Of a DNA stretch of 64,000 bases, positions 51,266-63,660 are shown piece after piece. Both the position numbers and the translations under genes were made by a program. Positions within the stretch are counted from its first letter, which is position 1. The number at the start of each line of letters is the position of its first letter. This stretch comes from Nemophila menziesii (taxonomy: Eukaryota; Streptophyta; Magnoliopsida; Boraginales; Hydrophyllaceae), in contig JARWIR010000010.1 in NCBI GenBank assembly GCA_029959085.1, positions 18,063,001 to 18,127,000 of the forward strand, written 5' to 3'. Below the pieces are notes generated by a model, which saw only the letters and a list, made by a program, of their open reading frames with translations, did no database searches and was not told the DNA's origin.

Positions 51266-53139
51266 TACCTATAGAACTGTGACTGTACGCAAGCTTATGG
51301 GTTGTCTTAAAGTAAAAATATGATAACCTCAAGGTTATCATTCCCCGGGTACTACCAAGATTATATTAACCGTGTCTCGAATTCAATGTAATGCAGAGTT
51401 AGCAAGTTAATATAAATGCTGCATTTTCAATGAAGGACTAAAGTAAAAATAATTAAATGACTAACTAAAATGCAATTAAATTAAACTACAAAAGAGAATA
51501 GAAAATAGGAATTAAATGTTTGATCCTTGCGAGTAATCCTCCTAATAAATCATTATCTTGTTATTAGAATAAGGCTGAATTGAGTAATTCTCATTAATTT
51601 CCCTGTCCCTACTGACTACCTAGCAGACAAGACCGTTCGCTTAAATGCCGCGCAATAGGTGTTTACATACTATTTCTGAAAATCCAAACCCTCATCCGGG
51701 TGTTAGACGAAAACCTCAAACTACTTATACATGATCAATAATTTAATCATCCCAAAAAGCCAAAACAAAACTAATAATTAATTAGAGTTCATACCCATTG
51801 CCAGTTTCAAGCATAAAATGTTCATCTCATACTAATTAACTGAAAAATACAATAGAAATAATGATATAATCATATTTTTTTAACAAACGAGTTGATGCAT
51901 AATACGGTAGAGTCATTATACTGCCAACCACAAAGTTGATGAATAGACAAATTTAACAGCTGAGCTCCACGCGTTGTTGGTTATTGTATCATTTTGTTTT
52001 AATTTTGAAAAAAATTGTTTCAGTTTTCCAACGAATTAAAAAAAAGAAAGGGAGAACTATCATCCTCTGGGTAATACTAAACTGATATTTCCGCTGCACT
52101 CCTTTCTTCTTTTGTTTAATTGGCGCAATGGTTTTCTTTTGTTGGACAGATTTGTTTCCGAAAATAAACGATTTTAACAGTTTTGGTGATTTGAACATCC
52201 AACATCAAACTACATTGAACGTAGTATACTCTAACTTTTGGGATAAGAGTAGTTTTTGGTTCTTTGATTTGTGTATTGGGAGATGATGGTCACCGATATA
52301 TTTTAAAAAAATAAAAAAAAATTGTTGAAAGTTTTTTAACTATTGTGGTTCGAATTTTTTTTTTTTAAAAACACAGTTGAAGGTTTTTTAACTGGTGTGG
52401 TTTGAATTGTTAACCAACCTGATCAAAGGAGACAAAACCACTCCACCACTATACTAGATTCTTTTAACTAGTTACATTGTGCGAATAGAACAAATTCTAC
52501 ACTCCTTCACTCCAGAATCATATATCTCGTTCATGTTCACCATTGGTTCTATTATTTTTATACTTAATTTTATGACTATTTGACATAGAAGAAAAATATC
52601 TTTGCCCTAGACTTATATATGAAACTGGTGTAATTTGACCATTGTGTTATTTTATCATGTTTGATGTATATGACCATATGTCTTAATTATAAGCATGTGT
52701 ACTTATGATTGTATTATGCTAAATATGATCTTAGTTTTGTAACCATGCTTCCGTGTAACACAATATAAATGTGAAACGCTAGATAGCTTTTTTACGAGGT
52801 AAAATGTATCTTAAATATGTTTGATACATGACTTGCTAGTTAATATATTATATTTTGTCAATTCCATATGTATATATATATATATTGAAAATTGGGTTAT
52901 TTTATGGATATGTATGATTCCAAAACTACTAAACCATACGGGTCTAGTTTATTCCATATTAATTAATTGTATTAGAATAGTGGAAGATCTGTAGGGAACT
53001 TATCATTTTGTCTTGATGAAATTGAATTATAACTAGATAAACCAAAGTATGGTTATTCATGATTGAGAATATAGGGAACTTTCTGTTTCACTTCTTTTGT
53101 TTTTTGTTTACGAGTTCAATTTGTATTTTGAGATAATAG
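51266..53139. repeat. Block G copy 4: non-coding leader upstream of copia copy 5
   Basis: Begins CCTATAGAACTGTGACTGTACG; hairpin GATAACC-TCAA-GGTTATC at about 51320-51337 with CCCCGGG. It is nearly identical to G1. No credible ORF; the minus-strand frame at 51989-52198 is not conserved in all G copies. Confidence 0.6.
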
Positions 53140-56100
53140 TATCATTGAATATATTTTATATATTAAGGAAAATACCTAGATATACTAGAAAATGGCTATA
53201 TATAACATCTTTTAGACCTTAAAAGAAGGATAAGGATGAATGGTGATATAACTATACCATATGAGAACTCGAGGTACATTGAATACTCGAGGAACTAGAA
53301 TATGATATTGTTAATAATGTGATATTTGAGCTTGAGGAAGGCTTCCAATTCATCACATGAGAACCATATAACTTATCAAGTTTCGGATTTATAAATACTC
53401 TATTATTCTAGTAATATTGATAAGTTATATGTGTTACTTAGTTTTTTAGTATCACAAGTATCCTACCACTTAAAAGATATGGGTATGCTATTTAGGAGAT
53501 GATAAGATACTACCATGTCGATGTTGTGTTAGTTGACAGGAATGACTATACTCATAAAAGGAAACATGGTAATGGAATTTAACACATCTAGGAGCGATGT
53601 TTAAAGTGACTAGGACAGTCTATACATCTGGTGATATCTTCAATTATGAACAACAAATTCAAGTAATCATCAATCTCTTTCAAATAATTGGAAGTATCAA
53701 AAAGTGAATGACTCATAATAACATCAATATGTTTGATGATGCTACTTGTGTTGTACTCGAGAATGAGTGTAACTAAGGTTTCATGGCTTCATAGTTTAAC
53801 ATATATTACTAAGTCTAGCTCTCATACAAAATTGAAATATAGAGCAAAGAAAAAGGGTGATATATCTGGTTCTAAGAAGATCAAGATTAGTCACAAAAAA
53901 ATAAAGTATGATCATAAGAAATAAAAGAGTAAGATGAGATGCTACATTTATGAAAATTTGTGTCATATAACTTGCGAGCCTAATATAGTAGAACTATCTT
54001 CTTCTTATGATTTTTGCATCTATTGCTAGCACCATGTTGCTAATTGATCTTACCCTATGTGAATTATTGACTTAGGAGCAATAGACCTTGTGACAAAAGA
54101 TTGAGAGACCTATATAATACACAATGAATGAAAATTTGAATTGGTATAAGATGTATATATGTAAATGACAACAATAATATTGAAGTCAACGGATTGGCAC
54201 AAGTAGTTGAGCTTGCGAAGTGGTCAAACCTTGTATCTACATGATATCTTAGTGTACAAATTTTAGGCACAATTTGGTCTAATTTATTGCTCTTTAGGGA
54301 TTAGATCCAGTACCCATGTTCAGAACAAACAATAAATATTATGCATAGTTTGAAACTACATTTAGAATAAATGGTTCTTTGGTATATGGAAAAGGTTGAC
54401 TACAAGAACTATTATTTTGATAGTAGTTGATTTTCTATGAATTTCTTTTATAAAACTAAATATACTGAAAAATACTATAAAATATTAGGCTATGTCATAA
54501 TAGTTATGACCCGAACAACATTGTTGGAGAAGGATATTCATTTTATTCACTTGATGAAATTCTTTGGCCACACTGTGGATACTGCCTAGTAATAAAAGTA
54601 GTCTGACTTTTTTTGGAAAGCTTAAACTAAATGTTTCAATATCCGTTGGAGTTAATCCGTTCTAACATTTGTAGACTCACTGGGTTAACAAGATGTGGGG
54701 TATACTAATTCATTACCTTATAGATGATTTCACACGATTTAGTGATATCAATCAGATTTCTTGCAAATTAGAAGCACTTAGATGCTTCACAAATTTGTTA
54801 ATTATAAATTTGAGAATCAGATAGAGAGGAAGGGTAAAACCTTGAGAAAAAACCGTGATCATGGAATCTATTTAAGGGATTTTAAATAATGGTGTGATGA
54901 GAATGGGATCATAAATACTTTTATGATTTTTCACATCCAACGACATGGAATAGTAGGTAAAAGGAGGAATGTAACTCTTTTGATTAAGGTATATAATTGA
55001 TCAAATTAATCTCTCAATATATGGTTAGAAGAAAAGTTTTTATTTCTACTCATATACTTATTCGCGTATCCACAAAGTTACTTCCATAAACTCCGTATGA
55101 ATTATGGCCAAAAGAAATATGACCTTTCATACTTGATCTCGTGAGGGTTGGTAAGTTTGTGACTTATCCAATGAATATAGAAAGTTGGGTCACAAAAAGG
55201 TAAGAATGATTTCTTTAGAAGATATACAAAGACTTTAAATGATATGTGTTCAAGGTTGAATATAATAATGGAATTTATTAAGTCTGAGTTACATGATGTT
55301 ACATTTGGATAGTAATGTTTTTCCTCAATAAAGGTGAACGGATGTATGCAATTAAATATGTTACTAGATAAGGTACCACATGCACGAGGAAGGCAATGTT
55401 GCCTCAATTTTAGCTCAAAATAAATTATTGCATCATCTAGTAAATTTGTTTCACAATAACTTCACCTATAAGGAATCATCGAGGGATAGTTTTTTGTTGT
55501 TGATTTAAGATCCATGGATGAATCTGTATGATATATCTATAAGACAAAGAAGAAACTCAAAGAGTACATGAACTCTTCATATCGTATACGCAAGATGGAG
55601 ACAATGAAGAAAATCAATCCAAAAAGTTGGTAGATCTTCCCAAAGACACAAAGTGATTGAGAATAAATAGATTCTTGAAATGAGAAGAAAACTAGACACT
55701 TTAGTTAAGAGGTACAAATCTCGTCTAATAGCAAAAAGGCTATATTACAAGGAAGAAATTGTTTTTTTTTGGGATAAACATTTTTTCTATTGTTAAGAGA
55801 TTTACCTCATTTGGTTATATACTAGTTGTTGTGGTGCATCTTGATTATGATTTGAACTAGATGGATGTCAAAACTACATTTCTCAGTGGAGAATAAAAAA
55901 AGAATAAACATAAAGGAACAATATTTAGATATGATTTATGGTCTTTAACATACTCAAGACAGTGACTTTCTAAGACTCATGAGTCATTTCAATTAGTAAT
56001 TTTTTAAATGATATGTGAATATCGCTTGTTCTACATATCAAAAGTTCGATAAAAAAGTTTGTGAATATATCAAGTTATGTAGATGATATCGTACAAGTTA

Positions 56101-56605
56101 AGAATGACATGTGATTTGTCAAAATTAAGGAGTTGTTATATTTTGTTTTTGTTGATGTGAAAGGTATTAGAACTGTGAATTCTGTTCTTGATGTTATGAT
56201 TCTTAAAGAATGTTTAAATTTGTATTGTCCCTATCTCAAGAATTATACATCAAGAAGATGCATGAACACCTTTACATGACAGATTTTGATGTCATTAACA
56301 CTCCAAATAACTATGAGCATAAGCTAAAATCTTTTTATGTGTCCTAGTACTACAGAGATGAAACAGAAAGGTGAACAATGTTGTATGAGTAATTACAGTA
56401 CCAATAATAATATTATGAATGTCATTATGTGTATTAGGCCATACATTTTATTATACCTTGAGTTTAGTTATCCATTTGTCAATGATGTTTACTAGACCAG
56501 ACCTTGGTTATGTTGGTTTATTTAGTCCTTTTTAAATAGAATTATAGGAATAAGCATTGAAAATACAAAATATGAGCAATGAGATGCCTTAAAAGGATTA
56601 GGCTT
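53140..56605 (+). mobile_element. Ty1/copia gag-pol remnant, copy 5
   Basis: MTHNNINMFDDA from about 53708, zinc-knuckle relic near 53940-53980, protease relic IIDLGA at 54063-54080, LEALRCFTNL near 54770, KRRNVTLL near 54975, YVDDI at 56077-56091. It shares the about 40-bp deletion (AAAGGTGAACGG near 55335) with copy 2; this deletion creates the identical 101-codon antisense frames at 10433-10738 and 55102-55407, which are not genes. Confidence 0.87.
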
Positions 56606-56616
56606 CATGCTGCATA

Positions 56617-56835
56617 GTGTTAATAGAGTGGTATACCAGACTGCATAGTGGTAACGCCACAACAGATAATATCTTGAAGACTTTTCTATTGATTGCACCC
56701 TGTACTATTTTAATAGAATGGAATAATAGAGTGTTCAATGGAGATTATATATTGAAGGATAGAATTTTTGACATTATATTAATGGGGTTTCGAGAGAATC
56801 TAACAAGATACAAGAGAAAGAATAAAGAAAAGTAG
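56617..56835 (+). CDS. Open 72-codon frame of unknown function, second open copy
   Basis: Partner of 11945-12163 with a few substitutions (ILIEWNNRVFNG here, ILIESNNRVFNG there). It is open because the TGA of other copies is AGA. Too short and without a promoter to be called a gene with confidence. Confidence 0.25.
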   Translation: MLIEWYTRLHSGNATTDNILKTFLLIAPCTILIEWNNRVFNGDYILKDRIFDIILMGFRENLTRYKRKNKEK

Positions 56836-57089
56836 GTGAAACTGGTCATGGTTTGATGGGGTAGATGAGTATTCGGTCCATGTACTTGTTGTACTTGGAT
56901 TGACTTATATCTTTCAACTTTGTTTTATTATGTTTTTCTTTATTTGGTAGTGGATTGGTTAGCCAACCATAGAACAAGAGAAGTAATATAAGTGGAGAAA
57001 ATATGTAATTAGATTCAATGAGTTATTGGAAATACCATATCAAAATTCAATAGCAAGTTATTGGAAATAGGAAAATTATTCAATCCAAT

Positions 57090-57260
57090 TTTGGATGTAC
57101 GAATATTATGATTATTAGGATTAACCATTTATATTATGACACATGTCCCATGTTTATTGAATTCCATAAACTAATCTATAGACATGTGTCTTGTTATTAT
57201 ATCAAACGATACTTATTTATATATTATACCATCCAATATTAGATTGAAGTCTTACCCTTG
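57090..57260. mobile_element. MITE-2-like element, block A copy 5
   Basis: The best preserved arms in the window: GACACATGTC near 57138 and GACATGTGTC near 57181 are exact reverse complements. Confidence 0.45.
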
Positions 57261-57407
57261 GAAATATCATATTATATCAAAGAGGAAGGAAAGGTTAAAA
57301 GAATTGTGTGTTTAAGTTATATATTTTTTTGTTAAAAAAGATAAAACTAACAAAAAAAAGAAAGAAAGATGTTCTTGTTTCTAATAGACACTATGTATTT
57401 TATTATT

Positions 57408-57594
57408 GGAAAATTCTTTCATCCAGTCCTACACCAATCATATTCATACACATACCCCATGTTTTAAACTAACAGCACATACCCCATGTTTTAAACTAAC
57501 AAAAGTAACTAAATTGTTAATCTAATAATGACAGGTGTTTTGTTATAATAATCAATGGATATGATGTAAATATTGGACCATGGAAGTTTTATCC
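57408..57594. mobile_element. MITE-1: 187-bp insertion, second copy
   Basis: Same position and TTTATTATT flanks (57399-57407, 57595-57603) as the element at 12709, so it was duplicated with the block and did not insert twice. The 27-bp tandem units lie at 57449-57475 and 57476-57502. Confidence 0.65.
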
Positions 57595-58480
57595 TTTATT
57601 ATTATTCATTAAAAAATTCTATGAAACCCTAACAGCCGCCACTACATCGGCTATACATAAAACAATACTCACAACAATCTGTCATTTATATAATATTTTT
57701 CTCACAGTCAATCTATGATTTCTCTTTGTATTTGATCTTCTGTAAACACCCACCCTATTCCTTATGAATTTACACATTTTCATATCCCCGTTTTTTCTCT
57801 GTGAATCTAAAAATTCATATCTCGTATATCTCTGTTATCTCAGATTGTTGGTCATGACATTTCAATCAATGGTTCATCAAAAGGTAAAATTAAATATTTT
57901 TATTATATATAATTACTTGAAGCATTCTCTTTTATGTTCTTTGTCAATATATTTATGTAATTATTAATAAAAAAAATTCCTAGATATTTTATGTTATATC
58001 TTATTATAAAACTTATAATAATCATCAATTCAATATTATTTGATGAATCTGATGTAAAAATCGATTATACCTTAGCAATTTAAAAATAATTGTAATTTTA
58101 AATTCAGTATTTGTAATCTTACCTTATCATATACTCTGGTCATATGTTACATCATATTGATTAATTACTATAAAACAGAATATTTAAGAATTATGAATGA
58201 AATTCATTGATATTTATTCACTAAAATTTCTTTCTTCAATTTAGTTATGTTGTTGGTTGACCTTTACCTATTAAGGATGGATTCGATAGATTTTTGGTAT
58301 GCATTTGTGTGAAACGAGTTCAGTTCGATTATAAATATTTAAACTTGAATGTATCTAATACTTCATCCTTATATTCATTTTCTCATAGTATGACATATTC
58401 TTTCAAAACTGAACTTTTGTTATGTTATTTACTAAAATTAATTTTATTTGAAATATGAAATCCATAAAAACAATGATATA

Positions 58481-58486
<6 letters not shown>

Positions 58487-58529
<43 letters not shown>
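58487..58529. repeat. (TA)n microsatellite
   Basis: About 21 units. The equivalent site near 13795-13811 has about 8. Confidence 0.95.
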
Positions 58530-58532
<3 letters not shown>

Positions 58533-58721
58533 CACTTTTTATATTTGATTATAGGTCTTCCAATGGGATTCACTTCACATGCTGAAAAACACACGAATAT
58601 GGGTAACAAATATTGAAGGATACAAGGTCAAACTTAACAAAACATGTTTAGTAAAACAATATAACAAGATTAAAACCATCAAACGACCACGACAAGACTA
58701 AAACCTTCAAACGACCACGAC

Positions 58722-58799
58722 GCAGGATTGTTATACATTGTGGTGAGTTCTGCCTTTGATGCGGGATTGTTATGCATCGTGGCGAGTTCCTCCATTGCT
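58722..58799. repeat. Two tandem 39-bp units, second location
   Basis: Same pair as 14004-14081 with single-base changes (TACATTGTGG for TACATCGTGG). Confidence 0.7.
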
Positions 58800-59019
58800 T
58801 TTTATGTAATAAGGAGCGAGGCGATTTATTTATCGTACTAAAAAAACAACCTAGTGTTTTCTTAATTATATGTGTGTATGTCAATGTATTGTAATAACAT
58901 GAAAACAACTATATACACGCTTTATACATATTTTATGAGCATGCATATTTTGTGTTGAGATTAATAGTGTTTCAAATAATTTGAATTTTTTTTTGCTATT
59001 ATATATAAGAATTACATTA

Positions 59020-59885
59020 TATAATGACGACCTCCATTTTATATAATGAATAAAAAAAAGGAAAATTAAAATAATTTTCATTCTTCTTTTCAACTTTTTT
59101 AAGAAACAGGTTTCGGTATGAGAACAAAAATTGTTTCTTAAATTATTTTATATCTGCTTTGAACTAATATTTTATTTTAATTGTTTAATTTTTAGCTTAG
59201 AAACAATAAATAGTTCCGTATGAAATAATCTCACAATGAAAATTATGTTACATTCAAGAACTTTGTTTGGTGGATGTTATAACATTGAAATGATTCTATA
59301 GGTTTGAATGGGTGGTATTGTGGAATTTATTTAGAATTCAACTCTAAAACTAAAAGTTAACCAATTATTGCATAAAGATGGTGGCAATAAGTAATCTCCT
59401 ATAAATCTACAAAACATTATTCTCTATATACTAAAATAATGGAAATAGAGGCTAACTAATTTTCCAAAAAATCCTACATTTTTAGTTATATAACAAGACA
59501 ATTAATTACATAATATAATCTCGAACTCATGGACAACAGAGGTAAAGCTACCCTTATATCACAACTTACCTATTTATTGGTGTGATTCACACAATAAAAA
59601 TTAATCGAAAACAAAGGTTCAAATACTAATTAGTAAAATAATGGTAATTTGCACATGGATTCGTGGTGCAAAACAATAAATCCAAAAATATACTTAAAAG
59701 TTATACATTAGTATTAACTACATTGTACAAATTTAGTATATGGTCAAATAAAAAACTAGAACCATAAGAGAAAAATTAAACCAAGTAGTTTCTACAATAA
59801 CATATGTAATCTCAACTACTGACTCAAAATTTAATTTTCTTCACAATTAGTATATGAAGAGCACAAAAAAAATCTAAATTACCTA

Positions 59886-59952
<67 letters not shown>

Positions 59953-60170
59953 AAGAAAGAAAGAGAGGACTCAAGAGGAAAGCTAACAACTCATTTCAAA
60001 GTGAGCTAACAATCTAAGGCATAACAAAATTCCTTACAAGCTATTTCGCAACAAAACCAAAGGATAAACAAACATATTCATTCCCCCAAAAAACACATAA
60101 ATTGAAAAAGACAACCAACAGATTTAACTAAATTAGAAGCGTACACACACCAAACAAATTGAATCTTCCT
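59020..60170. other. Non-coding flank of D3 with (TA)n
   Basis: Near-identical to 14320-15479. No gene seen. The (TA)n tract is at 59892-59944. Confidence 0.6.
59892..59944. repeat. (TA)n microsatellite, about 26 units
   Basis: Partner of the 82-bp tract at 15169-15250; about 29 bp shorter. Confidence 0.96.
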
Positions 60171-61285
60171 ACATTACAACCTAAAAAGTCTCTTCCTATT
60201 CCTCCCTTTACTCTTTGGCATATGCCACCTGGGATGAACCTGTACCAAATTACTCATTGATCAGTCTAGGTACACGATCAGCTGGTTCTTCATTTTAACA
60301 ATATCTATTTTAATAGACCTCATAGCCACAATCAAATCCTCACAAGTTAGACTATTCCAATTCTATTTTTTACGATGTTAATTAGCATCATATGTTATAT
60401 AGCTAAAATATGTATGTATTAGTAAAACATTAAACAATAATTTACAAGATTAATTATTAAATCACCTCAACATACTGAACTTCACTCCACGTTAGGAATA
60501 CGCTAACGAGCCGAACGATTCCTACTTTCTGATCCATACCCAATATTAGAAAATACAACTGTCACCTTTACTTGACAATAAATTTGAATCCTCTCCAATG
60601 CCTTATAAAAATCTCGTGCTCTTTTGGTTGAAATATTTATTGTTTAAATTCAGCATATGCTACTGCTAAAGAGAGTCCAAGTATGTACGATGCTCTTTCA
60701 ATAAACGTAATATGCTTCTCTGGGATGTTATAAGTTGGAACATCAAATGGGACTCCACCTTTGATACTTCCGTTCAAGACTCCTAGAAAAAAATACATAT
60801 ATAAGATGATTATAATGTTTATTAGGCTAATCAAAACTGAAATTTAACGGTTAAGAATGACCACTTGAGTTTGGTTTCCTGGTTGATGTGTGTGATCTGC
60901 TCACAATACGAGAGACTTGTGAATCGAATCTAGTGATCTTAGCTTGCTCTATGGTTAACTAAAGCCAATTATTTGCCTATTCCATGGTTTGAGAGTTGGC
61001 ACATAATTCCTTATAAATTGTAAATAATCAAATAAGAAACTCTTAGAGACGGACACAAATGGAGGAAGGGTAGTTTTAACTAACCAGTAGCTTGACAGAA
61101 GGCTTGCAAAACGAAGGAAAAAAGGTATATGTATAACATAAGATAAAGCAGACAAAATCTATGATATCTTGTGAGTATATGATATATGTCCGAGCATTTT
61201 CTAATAGGACAACAGTTGCTTATGTATGTCAAAATAATACGAACCACTTTCTTGATTGGATCTTTGGAGATACACAACTACTAGG
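60171..61285 (-). pseudogene. Block D relic 3: minus-strand gene remnant
   Basis: Partner of D1 at an offset of 44694. The last exon starts at 60402, with the preceding exon ending at 60466. It has the same stops and frame slip as D1, plus GTCTTGAACG in place of GGCTTGAAAG (VLNGSIKGG for GLKGSIKGG). Family unknown. Confidence 0.5.
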
Positions 61286-61384
61286 TAAAAAATTCTATAA
61301 GATTCACATATCGATTTTAAACATGACATATCGAGATTAGGTTAAAGATAATACAATTTTGTACAATTTTAAGAAAAATTCTTC

Positions 61385-61545
61385 GATCCAATATTAAATG
61401 GACCAATATTACTATTAGCCATTTACAACACATGTCCCATGTTAATAGAATTTCATAAACTAATCTATAGACACGTGTCTTGTTATTATATCCAATCTAT
61501 ATATTGGACCATCCAATATTGGGAAGTCTTACCCTAATTTTAGTG
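61385..61545. mobile_element. MITE-2-like element in D3
   Basis: Ends GATCCAATATTAAATGGACC and TTGGACCATCCAATATTGGG; the same element as at 16690. Confidence 0.45.
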
Positions 61546-61799
61546 TTAAAAATTAATTTTTTTACCTTAAATTTAGGTTTTTTATTGTTGCTGGCGTATT
61601 CAACCGTAGAACAAGAGAAGTAATACAAATAGAAAAAAAATCTATAATTAGATTCAATAAGTTATTGGAAATATCATATCAAATATAAATAGAAAGTTAT
61701 TGGAAATACCATATCATATTAAAGAGGAAGGAAGAGTTAAAAGAATTGTATGTTTAAATTATATTTTTTTTTTTTGTTAAAAAATAAATTAACAAAAAA

Positions 61800-63660
61800 A
61801 GAAAGAAAGATTTTGTTTATGTTTCTAATCGACACTATATAAATCATTGTTATTCATAAAAAAATATATGAAACCCTAACCACTGCCACTACATCGGCTA
61901 TACATAAACCATACTCACAATAATTTATCATTTATATAATCTTTTTCTCACTGTCAATCTATACTTTATCTTTATATTGGATCTTCTGTAAGCACCTGCC
62001 CTACTCCTCATTGGATGTACTTCCTGAATCTAATAATTCATATCTTATATTCCTTGGTATCTCTATAGTTGGTCATAACATTTTAATAAATGGTTCATCA
62101 AAACGTTAAAGTAAATATGTTTACTATATATGAGTACTTGTTGCGTTTCTTCTATGTTTTTTGTCAATATATTTATATAATCATTAATAAAAAAGTATTT
62201 TTCTCAGATATTTTATGTTTTATCTTGTTATAAAACTTACAATAATAAACATGCAATTCACTATTATTTGATAAATCTAAGGTAAAAACTGATTATATCT
62301 TGGCAATTTAAAAGTAATTATAATTTCAAATTCAATGTTTACCAAATTGTCGTTGTTTTGCAGGTGCTTTTTGGCCTCTTTAGCATAAAGTTTCTTGTCA
62401 CAATTTCAAAGCTTTGATTATCAATAACTATTTTTTTTCATTCATTGTTTTAATCTTTTAAGATGTAAATGGGAAAATGAGACTTGAACTAGAGAACATA
62501 TGATTAGTACTTAGAATTGTCAAAATTAGTTATACTTTTTCAAAGGTTTGAGTTGAGAGAAAGAGATAAGGATTAGAGTAATCCAGTAATACACATGGTT
62601 GGGAATTATTTATTATCTTACCTTCTCATATACTCCAGCATGTTACATCATATTGATTAGTTATTATAAAACGGAAAATCTAGGAGTAATGGATGAAATT
62701 CGTTGATATTTATTCATTCAAATTTCTTTCTTCAATATAGTTATGTTGCTGGTTGACCTTTACCAATTAAGGATTCAATAGATTTTGGGTCTGCATGTAC
62801 AAACTTTATAATGTTATAATGATTATTCGTGTAAAAAATAAGTTCTATTAAATTATAAATATTTAAAGTTTAATGTATCTAATCACTCTCCTAAATCATG
62901 ACCAGGATATTTAATATCTTTATTTGAGAAGATTTGATAAATTACCTTGGATTTGCAAGAAGATCATATCATAAGGTTGCCCAAAAGGTCTAGTTCGTTC
63001 TTAAATTCATTTTCTACTAATATGTAATATTCTTTCAAAACTGAATTTTTACTATGTTATCTATTAGAAAAAATTTATTCGAAATATAAAATCCATACAA
63101 ACAATTATATGTATATATATATTCACTCTTTTTAATTTGATTATAGTCTTCCAATGGGATTTTCTAAACATGCTGAAAAAAAAAGAATATGGGTAACAAA
63201 TTTTGAAGGATATAAGGTCAAACTAAGCAAAACATGTTTAGTAAAATACGATAACAAGATTAAAACCATCAAACGACCATGACAAGACTAAAACCTTCAA
63301 GCTGACTTACACTGAAAATGCTCAGATAAGCAAAATAACCAATTCAAATACGTTAAAGATATGTGTGTATGTCATAATGTATTGTAATAACATGAAAATA
63401 ACTATATATAGCTTTACATATAAAAAACAATATTAAAATCTTTAGGTGTTACATACACTTTATATATATATATCTTATGAGCATGCATAATTTGTGTTCA
63501 GATTAATAGTATTTTAAATATTTAGAAAATATTTTTTTGCTATTATATATAATAATTCCGTTGGTTAAAACTTTAAAAAAATGTTTGGGTTATACTATTT
63601 TCAAATTATTCCTTTGCAAAAGTGTTTGATAATTTTTTTCGAGCATTTATCATCATATTT
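61800..63660 (+). repeat. Unit P, diverged form B, copy 5
   Basis: Telo-box at 61871-61879; matches B2 throughout and continues into Q4. No coding potential seen. Confidence 0.65.

Larger units (their letters stand above)
57604..59019 (+). repeat. Unit P, block A copy 5 (no PIAL exons)
   Basis: Telo-box at 57624-57632. A 2-bp insertion (TATATCTCTG) near 57829 alters the frame before the MVHQK donor. It passes AAGGATGGATTCGATAGATTT with no PIAL exons. It contains the (TA)n at 58487-58529 and the 39-bp tandem pair at 58722-58799. Confidence 0.65.
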
